From NCBI RefSeq assembly GCF_042684585.1, contig NZ_JBHULS010000004.1, positions 1 to 64,000 on the forward strand: 64,000 nucleotides of DNA, given 5' to 3'. This stretch comes from Algorimicrobium sediminis. Its GTDB lineage: Bacteria; Bacteroidota; Bacteroidia; Flavobacteriales; Flavobacteriaceae. Below the pieces are notes generated by a model that was not told where the DNA came from, made no database searches, and saw only the letters and a list, made by a program, of their open reading frames with translations. The position numbers were made by a program, and so were the translations under genes. Shown in pieces: positions 17,276 to 24,577 of this stretch; positions within the stretch are counted from its first letter, which is position 1; every line of letters begins with the position of its first letter.

Positions 17276-17283
17276 CAAATATA
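17276..17283 (-). promoter_or_regulatory. -7 element of icd, TATATTTG
   Basis: On the minus strand TATATTTG matches the Bacteroidota -7 consensus, about 45 bases before the icd ATG. No clear TTG lies at the -33 position. It lies downstream of the terminator at 17404-17453, so icd can be transcribed independently of the peptide unit. Confidence 0.65.
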
Positions 17284-17403
17284 TGAAATTCTATTAGGAT
17301 AGCATCTGTAGAAAGAGGACTCTATTTGGAATTAATAAGGAATGAGCAGGGGGTGATTTTAGCTATTAGTTGGTGTGGTTTTTTTGTGAAGCGGTGTGTG
17401 ATT

Positions 17404-17453
17404 AAAACAAAAGCCATATCCGAGCAAACCTATGTTTGTTTAGATATGGCTTT
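17404..17453 (-). terminator. Two-level hairpin terminator overlapping the 19-codon peptide gene
   Basis: On the minus strand AAAGCCATATC (17453-17443) pairs with GATATGGCTTT (17420-17410). Inside it CAAAC-ATAG-GTTTG forms a second 5-bp stem. TTTTGTTTT follows. The 5' arm lies within codons 12-16 of the peptide and the peptide stop codon lies in the inner loop, so translation and termination can interfere with each other. Confidence 0.8.
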
Positions 17454-17489
17454 CTTTTGAAACGGTAATATCTGTTGTAATTGTTTCAT
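17430..17489 (-). CDS. 19-residue peptide, candidate leader peptide or micro-gene
   Basis: The sequence MKQLQQILPFQKKAISKQT is encoded from ATG at 17489 to TAG. AAGGAG (17502-17497) lies 7 bases before the ATG, an ideal Shine-Dalgarno that is unusual in Bacteroidota. It is itself inside a hairpin: CTCAC (17516-17512) pairs with GTGAG, and CCT with AGG. A -7 box TACTTTTG (17560-17553) precedes it, and a terminator begins inside the coding sequence. Five of 19 residues are Gln. It may be an attenuator leader for icd, or a free-standing small mRNA, since icd has its own promoter further down. Confidence 0.55.
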   Translation of the reverse strand: MKQLQQILPFQKKAISKQT

Positions 17490-17552
17490 ACTCTCACTCC
17501 TTAAATAGGTGGTGAGTAAACAGACAAACAGTTTCAATTTCGAAACGATTTG

Positions 17553-17560
17553 CAAAAGTA
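17553..17560 (-). promoter_or_regulatory. -7 element of the 19-codon peptide unit, TACTTTTG
   Basis: It matches TAnnTTTG on the minus strand. Transcription would start near 17547, giving a leader of about 58 bases before the ATG that contains a GTTTC/GAAAC hairpin and the Shine-Dalgarno hairpin. A -33 TTG is not clear. Confidence 0.55.
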
Positions 17561-17953
17561 GTTTTTAGCTACTTCCGTTTATAACATCTTATTTTTGCGC
17601 TTTTGTGGCATTATGTTACCAAGAGGGTACATAATTATATACTAGAACAAAACAATTTGCTGGCTGTAACTTTTATAAAACCCACATGTGCTTTAAAACG
17701 CTACTGTACATTAACACGATGTAGGTACTAAATCGTCTGATTTAGTTTACAATTAAACCGTTACAAATTACTCCTAAAAATAAGATATGTGCAAGAACGT
17801 TTCGGATAACAAATTAATAAGAATCTTAAAACAAAATAAATGAGATTTCCATTAATTTGATATTCAAATATAGGAAATTATAATAGATTTTTAAAATTAA
17901 TAACATTCTGTTTTTCAACAAGTTATTAATATTGGTTATTAACATTTGTTCAT

Positions 17954-17982
17954 AAAAAAAGCCCTGTAATTACAGGGCTTTT
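17954..17982 (-). terminator. Terminator of rplS
   Basis: AAAAGCCCTGTAAT and ATTACAGGGCTTTT form a perfect stem; on the minus strand a T-run follows. It lies 20 bases after the rplS stop. Confidence 0.9.
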
Positions 17983-18001
17983 CAACGTTATAAACAATTA
18001 A

Positions 18002-18355
18002 TTAACGTTTCATACTTTCTTTAATTCTAGCTTTCTTACCAGTTAAGCCTCTAAAGTAGTAAATACGTGCACGACGCACTTTACCACGTTTGTTAACTTC
18101 AATTTTTTGTAAAGCTGGCATATTTATTGGGAAAATACGCTCTACACCTACAATACCAGACATTTTTCTAATTGTAAATGTTTCAGAAGTACCTGTGCCT
18201 CTTTTTTGAATAACTACGCCTCTAAAGAACTGTGTACGTACTTTTTCACCTTCTCTAATTTCGTAGTAAACCGTAATTGTGTCTCCAGCTTTAAACTCTG
18301 GAAAATCTTTTTTTGGTACAAACTCGTCTTGTACAAATTTAATTAAAGATTCCAT
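18002..18355 (-). CDS. rplS: 50S ribosomal protein L19
   Basis: The 117-residue protein matches bL19 throughout (FKAGDTITVYYEI, RTQFFRGVVIQKRG, FTIRKMSGIVGVERIFP, KRGKVRRARIYYFRGLTGK). It binds 23S rRNA at the 30S-50S interface. It lies 140 bp downstream of trmD, the classical partner, but has its own -7 box (18429-18436) and terminator. Its about 66-base leader may be regulatory. Confidence 0.98.
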   Translation of the reverse strand: MESLIKFVQDEFVPKKDFPEFKAGDTITVYYEIREGEKVRTQFFRGVVIQKRGTGTSETFTIRKMSGIVGVERIFPINMPALQKIEVNKRGKVRRARIYYFRGLTGKKARIKESMKR

Positions 18356-18428
18356 ATTTTATATTTTTTACATTTAAATCCAAAACAACATACACGGTTC
18401 TCGCCAGAGGTTACTTTGAAATTGGGTG

Positions 18429-18436
18429 CAAATATA
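18429..18436 (-). promoter_or_regulatory. -7 element of rplS, TATATTTG
   Basis: On the minus strand TATATTTG matches the -7 consensus. Transcription from about 18423 gives a leader of about 66 bases with a CTC-TGGC-GAG mini-hairpin. From memory, a ribosomal-protein leader motif for L19 has been described in Flavobacteria; I cannot confirm a match here. Confidence 0.55.
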
Positions 18437-18495
18437 GCTATTTAATATAAATTAACAATTAATAAATTTACTTTTTAAAAGCTAGTTTTATGTTT

Positions 18496-19173
18496 TTAGG
18501 AGTCTAGTAGGTCTGGACGCCTTGCTTTGGTTCGTTGGTAGGCCTGTTCTTCTCGCCATTTTTCTATTTCTGGAAAATTACCACTAAATAATAATTCGGG
18601 CACTTTCCATCCTTTATAGTCACGTGGACGCGTGTAAATAGGTGGCGCCAGTAAATTGTCTTGAAAAGAATCTGTAAGGGCAGAGGTTTCATTGCCCAAA
18701 ACACCAGGTATTAATCTTATTATGGCATCGCATAATACGGCTGCTCCTAATTCACCTCCGGACAAAACATAGTCGCCAATAGAAATTTCTCGTGTTATAA
18801 GTTTATCGCGAACGCGTTGGTCAACGCCTTTATAATGGCCACAAAGAATTATAATATTTTTTTTTAACGATAAGGTGTTGGCAATACCCTGGTTTAAGGT
18901 TTCGCCATCGGGTGTCATATATATAACTTCGTCGTAATGCCGTTGGGCCTTTAAGCTGCTAATACATTTATCAATTGGTTCTATCATCATAACCATACCA
19001 GCACCGCCGCCAAACTGGTAATCGTCCACGGTTTTATATTTATCGGTTGTATACTGGCGTAAATTATGGAAGTGAACAGACACCAAATTGGCATCAATAG
19101 CGCGTTTCAAAATAGAAGCCTCGAAAGGGCTTTTAAGTAACTCAGGTAAAACCGTTATAATATCTATGCGCAT
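18496..19173 (-). CDS. trmD: tRNA (guanine-37 N1)-methyltransferase
   Basis: The 225-residue SPOUT-family enzyme methylates G37 of tRNAs that read CNN codons. Visible motifs are DIITVLPELL at the start, FGGGAGMVMMIEP, ILCGHYKGVDQRV and GDYVLSGGE of the knotted AdoMet site, then YTRPRDYKGWKVPELL. The start MRIDII at 19173 is preferred over an in-frame ATG 21 bases upstream, because it gives the conserved N terminus. It lies upstream of rplS in the conserved trmD-rplS order. Confidence 0.97.
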   Translation of the reverse strand: MRIDIITVLPELLKSPFEASILKRAIDANLVSVHFHNLRQYTTDKYKTVDDYQFGGGAGMVMMIEPIDKCISSLKAQRHYDEVIYMTPDGETLNQGIANTLSLKKNIIILCGHYKGVDQRVRDKLITREISIGDYVLSGGELGAAVLCDAIIRLIPGVLGNETSALTDSFQDNLLAPPIYTRPRDYKGWKVPELLFSGNFPEIEKWREEQAYQRTKARRPDLLDS

Positions 19174-19308
19174 ACTGGTATTTTTAGAGTGCAAATATAT
19201 CGATTTCGTGGCGTTGTGTCTTGGTTTTTATTTCAGGTTTATGAAATATCAAAAAAAACGCATCGCTACTTGAATTTTTTAGGTTGAAAAAGGGGATTAA
19301 AATAGTTT

Positions 19309-19917
19309 TTACGAAGTACCTTTCTGTTTGTTAATCTCGTCTTGTAACTGGCGTCGTACTTTCTGTTCGCGCTCTAGCGCAATACGTCTGTGTTCTTCAA
19401 ACTCGGCTTCTGTTTCCAAAAGGTTTTTTTGTGCCTGGCGGGTAATGGCATGACTATTTTTAAATTTGTAAACAAATAATAATAGTAAAAAGAAAAGCAA
19501 AGCAACTAGGGACCACATTACTAAATTATAATTTGGCTTTGTAAATTGTAAACCAAACATTTCCATATTATTTTTTTCGTTGGTGGTTTGCTGTAAACGC
19601 GCTATGGTGTCGTCTAAATTGGTTTGTAGTGTGTTAATTTCCGATTCGTGTTTCGTTATTTTGGCTTGTGCGTTTGCCAATTCCGAATGAATAGATTTTA
19701 AAGAATCCAGTGTATTAGCTTTAAGCGTGTAAAGCCAATTTTTTTTAACTACTTTATAATCTTGATAATTGTTGGAGCGTTGTATTACATATTCAAACTG
19801 ATTGTCCAGTGTCCCATTTTCTAATGATAGTTGATCTGCTTCCGACTGATTTTGTGCTTGTAGCTGTATAATACTTAATAAGGTGATTAAAAATCCGAAT
19901 TTTTTTAGAGTTTTCAT
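19309..19917 (-). CDS. Membrane protein with two coiled coils, function unknown
   Basis: The 202-residue protein has a signal peptide (ending QLQAQ), a periplasmic segment with a coiled coil (about residues 70-120), one membrane helix (about 131-151, VMWSLVALLFFLLLLFVY) and a charged cytoplasmic coiled coil (about 155-200). It lies 115 bp upstream of trmD. I recall that such proteins are sometimes labelled as the tRNA methyltransferase by propagation from the neighbour. Nothing in this sequence supports an enzyme; a structural or envelope role is more likely. Confidence 0.75.
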   Translation of the reverse strand: MKTLKKFGFLITLLSIIQLQAQNQSEADQLSLENGTLDNQFEYVIQRSNNYQDYKVVKKNWLYTLKANTLDSLKSIHSELANAQAKITKHESEINTLQTNLDDTIARLQQTTNEKNNMEMFGLQFTKPNYNLVMWSLVALLFFLLLLFVYKFKNSHAITRQAQKNLLETEAEFEEHRRIALEREQKVRRQLQDEINKQKGTS

Positions 19918-20038
19918 TGAATGGGTTTGTAAAGATAGCTTGGCTAAAATAAGAAAATATGTTAAGTAATGGCTATAAATTCATAAAAGCCCGAATAGCT
20001 AGGGAGGTATTTTTTACTATTACGAACTAATTGGGCAC

Positions 20039-20070
20039 AAAAAATCCCGTTTTATTAGAAACGGGATTTT
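20039..20070 (-). terminator. Terminator of gap
   Basis: AAAATCCCGTTT and AAACGGGATTTT form a perfect 12-bp stem, with T-rich sequence on the minus-strand exit. It lies just after the gap stop. Confidence 0.9.
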
Positions 20071-20094
20071 AGTAAGGTTTATTGTTGTTTGCCA

Positions 20095-21543
20095 CTAATA
20101 GTAGGTGTAGCGTCTAACTTTAGCTATATATTTTGCTAAACGAATTACTTGATAACTGTAACCATATTCGTTATCGTACCAAATGTATAAAATGGCATTT
20201 TTACCATCGGGACGTACAATGGTGGCTTTACTATCGTATATAGCAGGAGCCGAACTACCAACAATATCCGATGATACCAATTCGTCACTCAACTCATACT
20301 TTATTTGCTCTACCAAATCGCCTTCTAAAGCATACTGTTTTATTTGTTTGTTTAGAGCTTCCAGTGTGGTTTCTTTTTCTAATTCTAAATTTAAAATAGC
20401 TAGAGAGCCATTAGGTACTGGAACGCGAATAGCATTGGATGTTAATTTACCTTCAAAACTTGGTAGGGCTTTAGATACGGCACTTCCAGCTCCAGTTTCG
20501 GTGATAACCATGTTTAAGGCTGCGGCGCGACCACGGCGGTATTTTTTATGGAAATTATCTACCAAATTTTGGTCGTTTGTGTAGGCGTGTATGGTTTCTA
20601 AATGTCCACTACGTACACCAAAGGTGTCTTCCATTACTTTAAGGACCGGTGTAATGGCATTGGTGGTACACGATGCTGCCGAAAAAATATGCACAGAATC
20701 CGGATTGTGGGCTTCATGATTAACACCATGCACTATATTAGGAACACCTTTGCCTGGTGCTGTTAGTAACACTTTATCTGCCCCTTTAGATTTTAGGTGT
20801 CTGCTTAAAGCGTCATAATCTCTAAAAGCACCTGTATTATCTATAACCAAGGCGTTGTTAATGCCATATTGTGTGTAATCTATATCCTCCGGTTGGTTGG
20901 CAGATATAATGTTAACAGTGGTACCATTAATAATTAATGCGCTGTTTTTGGCATCGGCTACCACCGTTCCCGAAAATTCGCCATGCACGGAATCATTGCG
21001 CAATAAAGACGCTCTTTTTTCTAAAACGGTTTCGTTTATAGCACCACGTGTAACAATGGCGCGCAAGCGTAACTGACTACCTTTTCCAGTTTTAAACATA
21101 AGTTCGCGGGCAACTAGCCTACCAATACGACCAAAACCATACAAAACAACATCTTTTGGTTTTATACTATGTTCTTTATTCGCATCTTGTAATTTATGAG
21201 CAACAAATGCTAACGCATTACTGAATTTTTTCTCTTCTAAATGGTATTCATAGGTTAGTTTACCAATATCTAAACGAGATGGCGGTAGATCCAATGTTTG
21301 GATAGCTTGAGCTATTTCTACTGAATCGAAAATGGAAATTGGTTTTTGAACAAACTCACCGGCATATTCATGAAGGTTCAAGATTTCGCTTACATTACGG
21401 TCTATAAGCTGATTTCTGAACAAAACCAATTCAATGGATTTGTCGTACCATAAGTCGCTAATAATTTTAATAAATTCTACCGTTGCACGACGCCTGTCGG
21501 CCTGAAATGCTAATTCGCTTTCATAAGTTTCGTTAAAACTCAT
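20095..21543 (-). CDS. gap: Glyceraldehyde-3-phosphate dehydrogenase, long form
   Basis: The 482-residue protein is about 150 residues longer than the usual 330-340 because of an N-terminal helical extension (about residues 1-125). The Rossmann domain follows (VVLYGFGRIGRLVAREL), then the catalytic Cys in SAASCTTNAITPVLK, and WYDNEYGYSYQV near the end. It oxidises glyceraldehyde 3-phosphate in glycolysis or works in reverse. Long-form GAPDHs occur in several Bacteroidota, often beside a second, normal-length copy. Single gene between two terminators. Confidence 0.95.
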   Translation of the reverse strand: MSFNETYESELAFQADRRRATVEFIKIISDLWYDKSIELVLFRNQLIDRNVSEILNLHEYAGEFVQKPISIFDSVEIAQAIQTLDLPPSRLDIGKLTYEYHLEEKKFSNALAFVAHKLQDANKEHSIKPKDVVLYGFGRIGRLVARELMFKTGKGSQLRLRAIVTRGAINETVLEKRASLLRNDSVHGEFSGTVVADAKNSALIINGTTVNIISANQPEDIDYTQYGINNALVIDNTGAFRDYDALSRHLKSKGADKVLLTAPGKGVPNIVHGVNHEAHNPDSVHIFSAASCTTNAITPVLKVMEDTFGVRSGHLETIHAYTNDQNLVDNFHKKYRRGRAAALNMVITETGAGSAVSKALPSFEGKLTSNAIRVPVPNGSLAILNLELEKETTLEALNKQIKQYALEGDLVEQIKYELSDELVSSDIVGSSAPAIYDSKATIVRPDGKNAILYIWYDNEYGYSYQVIRLAKYIAKVRRYTYY

Positions 21544-21647
21544 TGTTTACTAATTTTAGTGTGTTGTTAAATGGTTTTTATTTAGGTTGCCTAAATTATG
21601 CGGTAAAAATAGTATATTTCAATGGTTTAAATTGCGTTTTGTGCAAT

Positions 21648-21688
21648 AAAAAATCCCTATTACTTAAAGCTTTGTAATAGGGATTTTT
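21648..21688 (-). terminator. Terminator of the HtrA protease gene
   Basis: AAAAATCCCTATTAC and GTAATAGGGATTTTT form a 15-bp stem with a 10-base loop, and T-rich sequence follows on the minus strand. Confidence 0.9.
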
Positions 21689-21706
21689 AAAATATTTAAA
21701 TTTCTA

Positions 21707-23131
21707 TTATCTAAAAATGAAACTTTGTTTTTGGCCACGCTTGGTAATAATGCTAATTTTTTCTAGATGTTTGTCTAAAGCGTTACCATATCTTCTTTTT
21801 AGTGTGGCAATATCTTCAATAGATTTTATAGGAACATCGTTAATTTCTGTAATAATATAGCCTATACTTAAGCCTATTTTTTGATACAGCCAATAGTTGT
21901 CACTGTCGGTAACGATTACGCCATAATCTATTCCGTAATGTTTTTTTATACTTTCGGTGATATTTTTTACTTCAATATCTAAAAATTCGGTTGTTAAAAT
22001 TTCAAATTTAGATAAAGTAACAGGAAGTAATTTTTCTTTATCGTCTCGAACTACTAATACACTTACCACATCGTTTGGTCGTTTGGTGTTTAAATAACCG
22101 CGTAGGTCTGCAAATTTGCTAATTTCAACGTTATCTATTTTAGTTATAATATCGCCTTTTTTTATACCTGCTTTGTCTGCGCCGGATTTGGCTTCTACAT
22201 CGCTTACATAAAATCCTTGCGTAATGTTTACGTTTAATTGTTCAGCGGATTTTCCTCCAAGGCTAATACCGCTCACGCCTAATATACCGTTTTGCACATT
22301 GCCAAACTCCAACAAATCTTCCACCACCTTACGTGCAATGTTACTTGGCACCGCAAATGAATAGCCTATGTATGAACCGGTTTGTGAGCTAATGGCAGTG
22401 TTTATGCCTATTAAATCGCCATTAATATTTACCAAAGCACCACCAGAATTACCGGGATTAACCGCAGCATCTGTTTGAATAAAAGACTGGTAACTTTGTC
22501 CGGTTAAATCGCGAGACTTGGCCGAAATAATTCCAGCCGTTACGGTTGAGGTTAAATTAAAAGGGTTTCCTACGGCTAAAACCCACTCGCCAACTTGTGC
22601 CGTATCCGAATCGCCAAATGTTACAAAAGGTAAATCGGTTTCAGCTTCAATTTTTAGTAAGGCTATGTCGGTTTTAGGATCGGTTCCTATTAGCTCTGCA
22701 GCATAAATTTTGTTGTCGTTGGTTGTAATAGAAATTTCTTTGGCTCCATCAATTACATGATTATTGGTTATAATATAGCCATCTTTATTAATAATTACGC
22801 CGCTACCAGTTCCAATTTGTGCTTGTTTAGAGCGTCTGCCAAAAAATAAGTCTTCCATGGTTGTGGGCGCCGAAACAATACTGGTGTTTTTAACGTGAAC
22901 CACGGCGTGTACTGTTTCTTCAGCAGCTTCTACAAAATTTGGACCTATTGCCGAATCCAATGCAACGGGACGCGTGTAATTTGTTGGAAAATAGGCGGCC
23001 GCTTCATTTTGGGCCGGGTTGGTAACTATAGGCAGGTTTGTTGCGCCATTTTGTTCAACTAATTTGTATGCAGTTAAGGTTAAAACGCCACCTAAAATAG
23101 AAACGAACAAGAGGGTTAAAAGTTTTCTCAT
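21707..23131 (-). CDS. degP: HtrA/DegP-type periplasmic serine protease
   Basis: The 474-residue protein has an N-terminal membrane anchor or signal (about residues 5-25). The trypsin-like domain shows all three catalytic residues: His in ITNNHVIDGA, Asp in DPKTDIALLK, Ser in NPGNSGGALVN. Two PDZ domains follow (about residues 275-365 and 380-470). It degrades or refolds damaged envelope proteins. Its upstream region shares repeats with the divergent dapF promoter, so stress control is plausible. Confidence 0.95.
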   Translation of the reverse strand: MRKLLTLLFVSILGGVLTLTAYKLVEQNGATNLPIVTNPAQNEAAAYFPTNYTRPVALDSAIGPNFVEAAEETVHAVVHVKNTSIVSAPTTMEDLFFGRRSKQAQIGTGSGVIINKDGYIITNNHVIDGAKEISITTNDNKIYAAELIGTDPKTDIALLKIEAETDLPFVTFGDSDTAQVGEWVLAVGNPFNLTSTVTAGIISAKSRDLTGQSYQSFIQTDAAVNPGNSGGALVNINGDLIGINTAISSQTGSYIGYSFAVPSNIARKVVEDLLEFGNVQNGILGVSGISLGGKSAEQLNVNITQGFYVSDVEAKSGADKAGIKKGDIITKIDNVEISKFADLRGYLNTKRPNDVVSVLVVRDDKEKLLPVTLSKFEILTTEFLDIEVKNITESIKKHYGIDYGVIVTDSDNYWLYQKIGLSIGYIITEINDVPIKSIEDIATLKRRYGNALDKHLEKISIITKRGQKQSFIFR

Positions 23132-23197
23132 AATACGTATGGGTGTTTACTGTTTTATTAAACTAAAATTAAATTTTTATTCTGTGTCTTTTTCACG

Positions 23198-23260
23198 TTT
23201 AACTATTTTTAACGTCCAATTTAACGCGTATTTAACATGAAAAAAAACCGCGTTAAATTT
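23198..23260. promoter_or_regulatory. Phased TTTAAC repeats and inverted repeat between degP and dapF
   Basis: TTTAAC occurs at 23198, 23208, 23220 and 23231, spaced 10, 12 and 11 bp, on one face of the helix. AATTTAACGCG (23218-23228) and CGCGTTAAATT (23250-23260) form a perfect 11-bp inverted repeat whose right arm ends at the base before the dapF -7 box. This looks like an operator. The regulator is unknown. Confidence 0.5.
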
Positions 23261-23261
23261 A

Positions 23262-23269
23262 TATCTTTG
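23262..23269 (+). promoter_or_regulatory. -7 element of dapF, TATCTTTG
   Basis: It matches TAnnTTTG and ends 7 bases before the dapF ATG, so the transcript probably starts at or within a few bases of the start codon (leaderless). Confidence 0.6.
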
Positions 23270-23276
23270 CTGGTTC

Positions 23277-24056
23277 ATGACGAATTCATTTTATAAATAT
23301 CAAGGAACGGGCAACGATTTTGTTATTATAGATAACCGTACAAATAGCTTCGGCAAAAATAATACCAAACTAATTAAAAGCTTATGCGACAGACGTTTTG
23401 GCATAGGAGCCGATGGTTTAATTTTATTGGAAAACCATCCGGAATACGATTTTAATATGGTATACTACAACGCCAATGGATACGAAAGTACCATGTGCGG
23501 TAACGGTGGGCGTTGCGCTGTAGCTTTTGCTAATTTTTTAGGAGTTATTAAAAATAAGGCTACTTTTTTGGCTGTAGATGGTGTGCATAAAGCGCATATT
23601 GAAGGGACCCATGTGAAATTACAAATGCAAGACGTTACTGCTGTTACCATACAGGATAATTTTGTTTTTTTAGATACGGGGTCGCCACACCATGTACAAA
23701 TGGTTTCTAATTTAGAAGATTTAGATGTGGTTTCCAAAGGCGCTGCCATTCGTTATGGAGCACCTTACAATGAAACTGGTACTAATGTAAATTTTGTTAA
23801 AAAAATAACAGATACCCGTTTTGCTGTTCGCACATACGAGCGCGGCGTAGAGAACGAAACCCTTTCGTGTGGTACAGGTGTTACAGCGGTAGCTTTGGCC
23901 ATGCACGCCATTAAAGAAACCAATAATACCATTATTACTTTGGAAACCCAAGGCGGTAGGTTGGAGGTTTCTTTTACAAAAACAGCATTAGGCTACCAAA
24001 ATATTTGGTTAACAGGACCAGCTACACAGGTTTTTAAAGGAAACATAACATGGTAA
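23277..24056 (+). CDS. dapF: Diaminopimelate epimerase
   Basis: The 259-residue enzyme converts LL- to meso-diaminopimelate for lysine and peptidoglycan synthesis. Both catalytic cysteines are visible: MCGNGGRCAVAFA (about residue 73) and TLSCGTGVTAVAL (about 200). The start KYQGTGNDFVIIDNR is also typical. It heads a run of dapF-GNAT-mltG-DUF2279 genes that overlap or nearly touch; three of the four concern or may concern the cell envelope. Confidence 0.97.
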   Translation: MTNSFYKYQGTGNDFVIIDNRTNSFGKNNTKLIKSLCDRRFGIGADGLILLENHPEYDFNMVYYNANGYESTMCGNGGRCAVAFANFLGVIKNKATFLAVDGVHKAHIEGTHVKLQMQDVTAVTIQDNFVFLDTGSPHHVQMVSNLEDLDVVSKGAAIRYGAPYNETGTNVNFVKKITDTRFAVRTYERGVENETLSCGTGVTAVALAMHAIKETNNTIITLETQGGRLEVSFTKTALGYQNIWLTGPATQVFKGNITW

Positions 24057-24574
24057 CATTGCAAGGAAACCTTATTTATTTACGAGCTTTAGAACCAGAA
24101 GACTTGGATTTTATCTTTACTATAGAAAACGATGAAACCATTTGGGAATTAAGCAGCACCCAAACCCCTTACTCCAAGTATGTGCTAAAAAACTATTTGG
24201 AAAACGCACATCTGGATATTTACGATGCCAAGCAACTCCGATTGGTTATTGTAAATAAACACCATGCACCCGTTGGATTAATAGATTTATTCGATTTCGA
24301 TTTTAAAAACAAACGAGCCGGTGTGGGTATTGTAGTATACCATAAAAAAGACCGGCATGCAGGTTATGGCACCGAAGCGCTGAAATTAGTGACGCAATAT
24401 GCCAAAACACATTTAAATTTACATCAATTATTTTGTAATATCGAGGCTGGTAATACAGCCAGCTTACACTTATTTAAACAACAAGGGTTTACCAGTGTTG
24501 GTCTTAAAAAAGATTGGAATTATGCCAATGGTACTTTTAAAAGCGAATACCTTTTACAACGAATTTTAAATTAG
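24050..24574 (+). CDS. GNAT-family N-acetyltransferase
   Basis: The 174-residue protein fits the RimJ/SpeG-like group of GNAT enzymes: LRALEPEDLDFIFTIENDE near the start, the acetyl-CoA loop in YHKKDRHAGYGTEAL (about residues 100-112), and ASLHLFKQQGF near the end. It transfers acetyl from acetyl-CoA to an amine; the substrate cannot be told from sequence. Its start overlaps the dapF stop by 7 bases and mltG follows 3 bases later, so it is translationally coupled. Confidence 0.9.
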   Translation: MVTLQGNLIYLRALEPEDLDFIFTIENDETIWELSSTQTPYSKYVLKNYLENAHLDIYDAKQLRLVIVNKHHAPVGLIDLFDFDFKNKRAGVGIVVYHKKDRHAGYGTEALKLVTQYAKTHLNLHQLFCNIEAGNTASLHLFKQQGFTSVGLKKDWNYANGTFKSEYLLQRILN

Positions 24575-24577
24575 AAA

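Larger units (their letters stand above)
17231..18001. other. 770-bp region between icd and rplS
   Basis: This is the longest stretch without an ordinary gene. It holds, on the minus strand, the icd promoter (17276-17283), a hairpin terminator (17404-17453), a 19-codon peptide gene (17430-17489) with a strong Shine-Dalgarno, its -7 box (17553-17560), another -7-like TATATTTG (17865-17872) and the rplS terminator (17954-17982). A perfect 8-bp hairpin ACTAAATC-GTCT-GATTTAGT lies at 17727-17746. From 17561 to 17860 nothing else is recognisable. Confidence 0.6.

Noticed and set aside
17700..17760. Perfect 8-bp hairpin ACTAAATC-GTCT-GATTTAGT as a terminator or riboswitch
   Set aside because: No T-run and no recognisable conserved core; kept only as a note in the icd-rplS gap.
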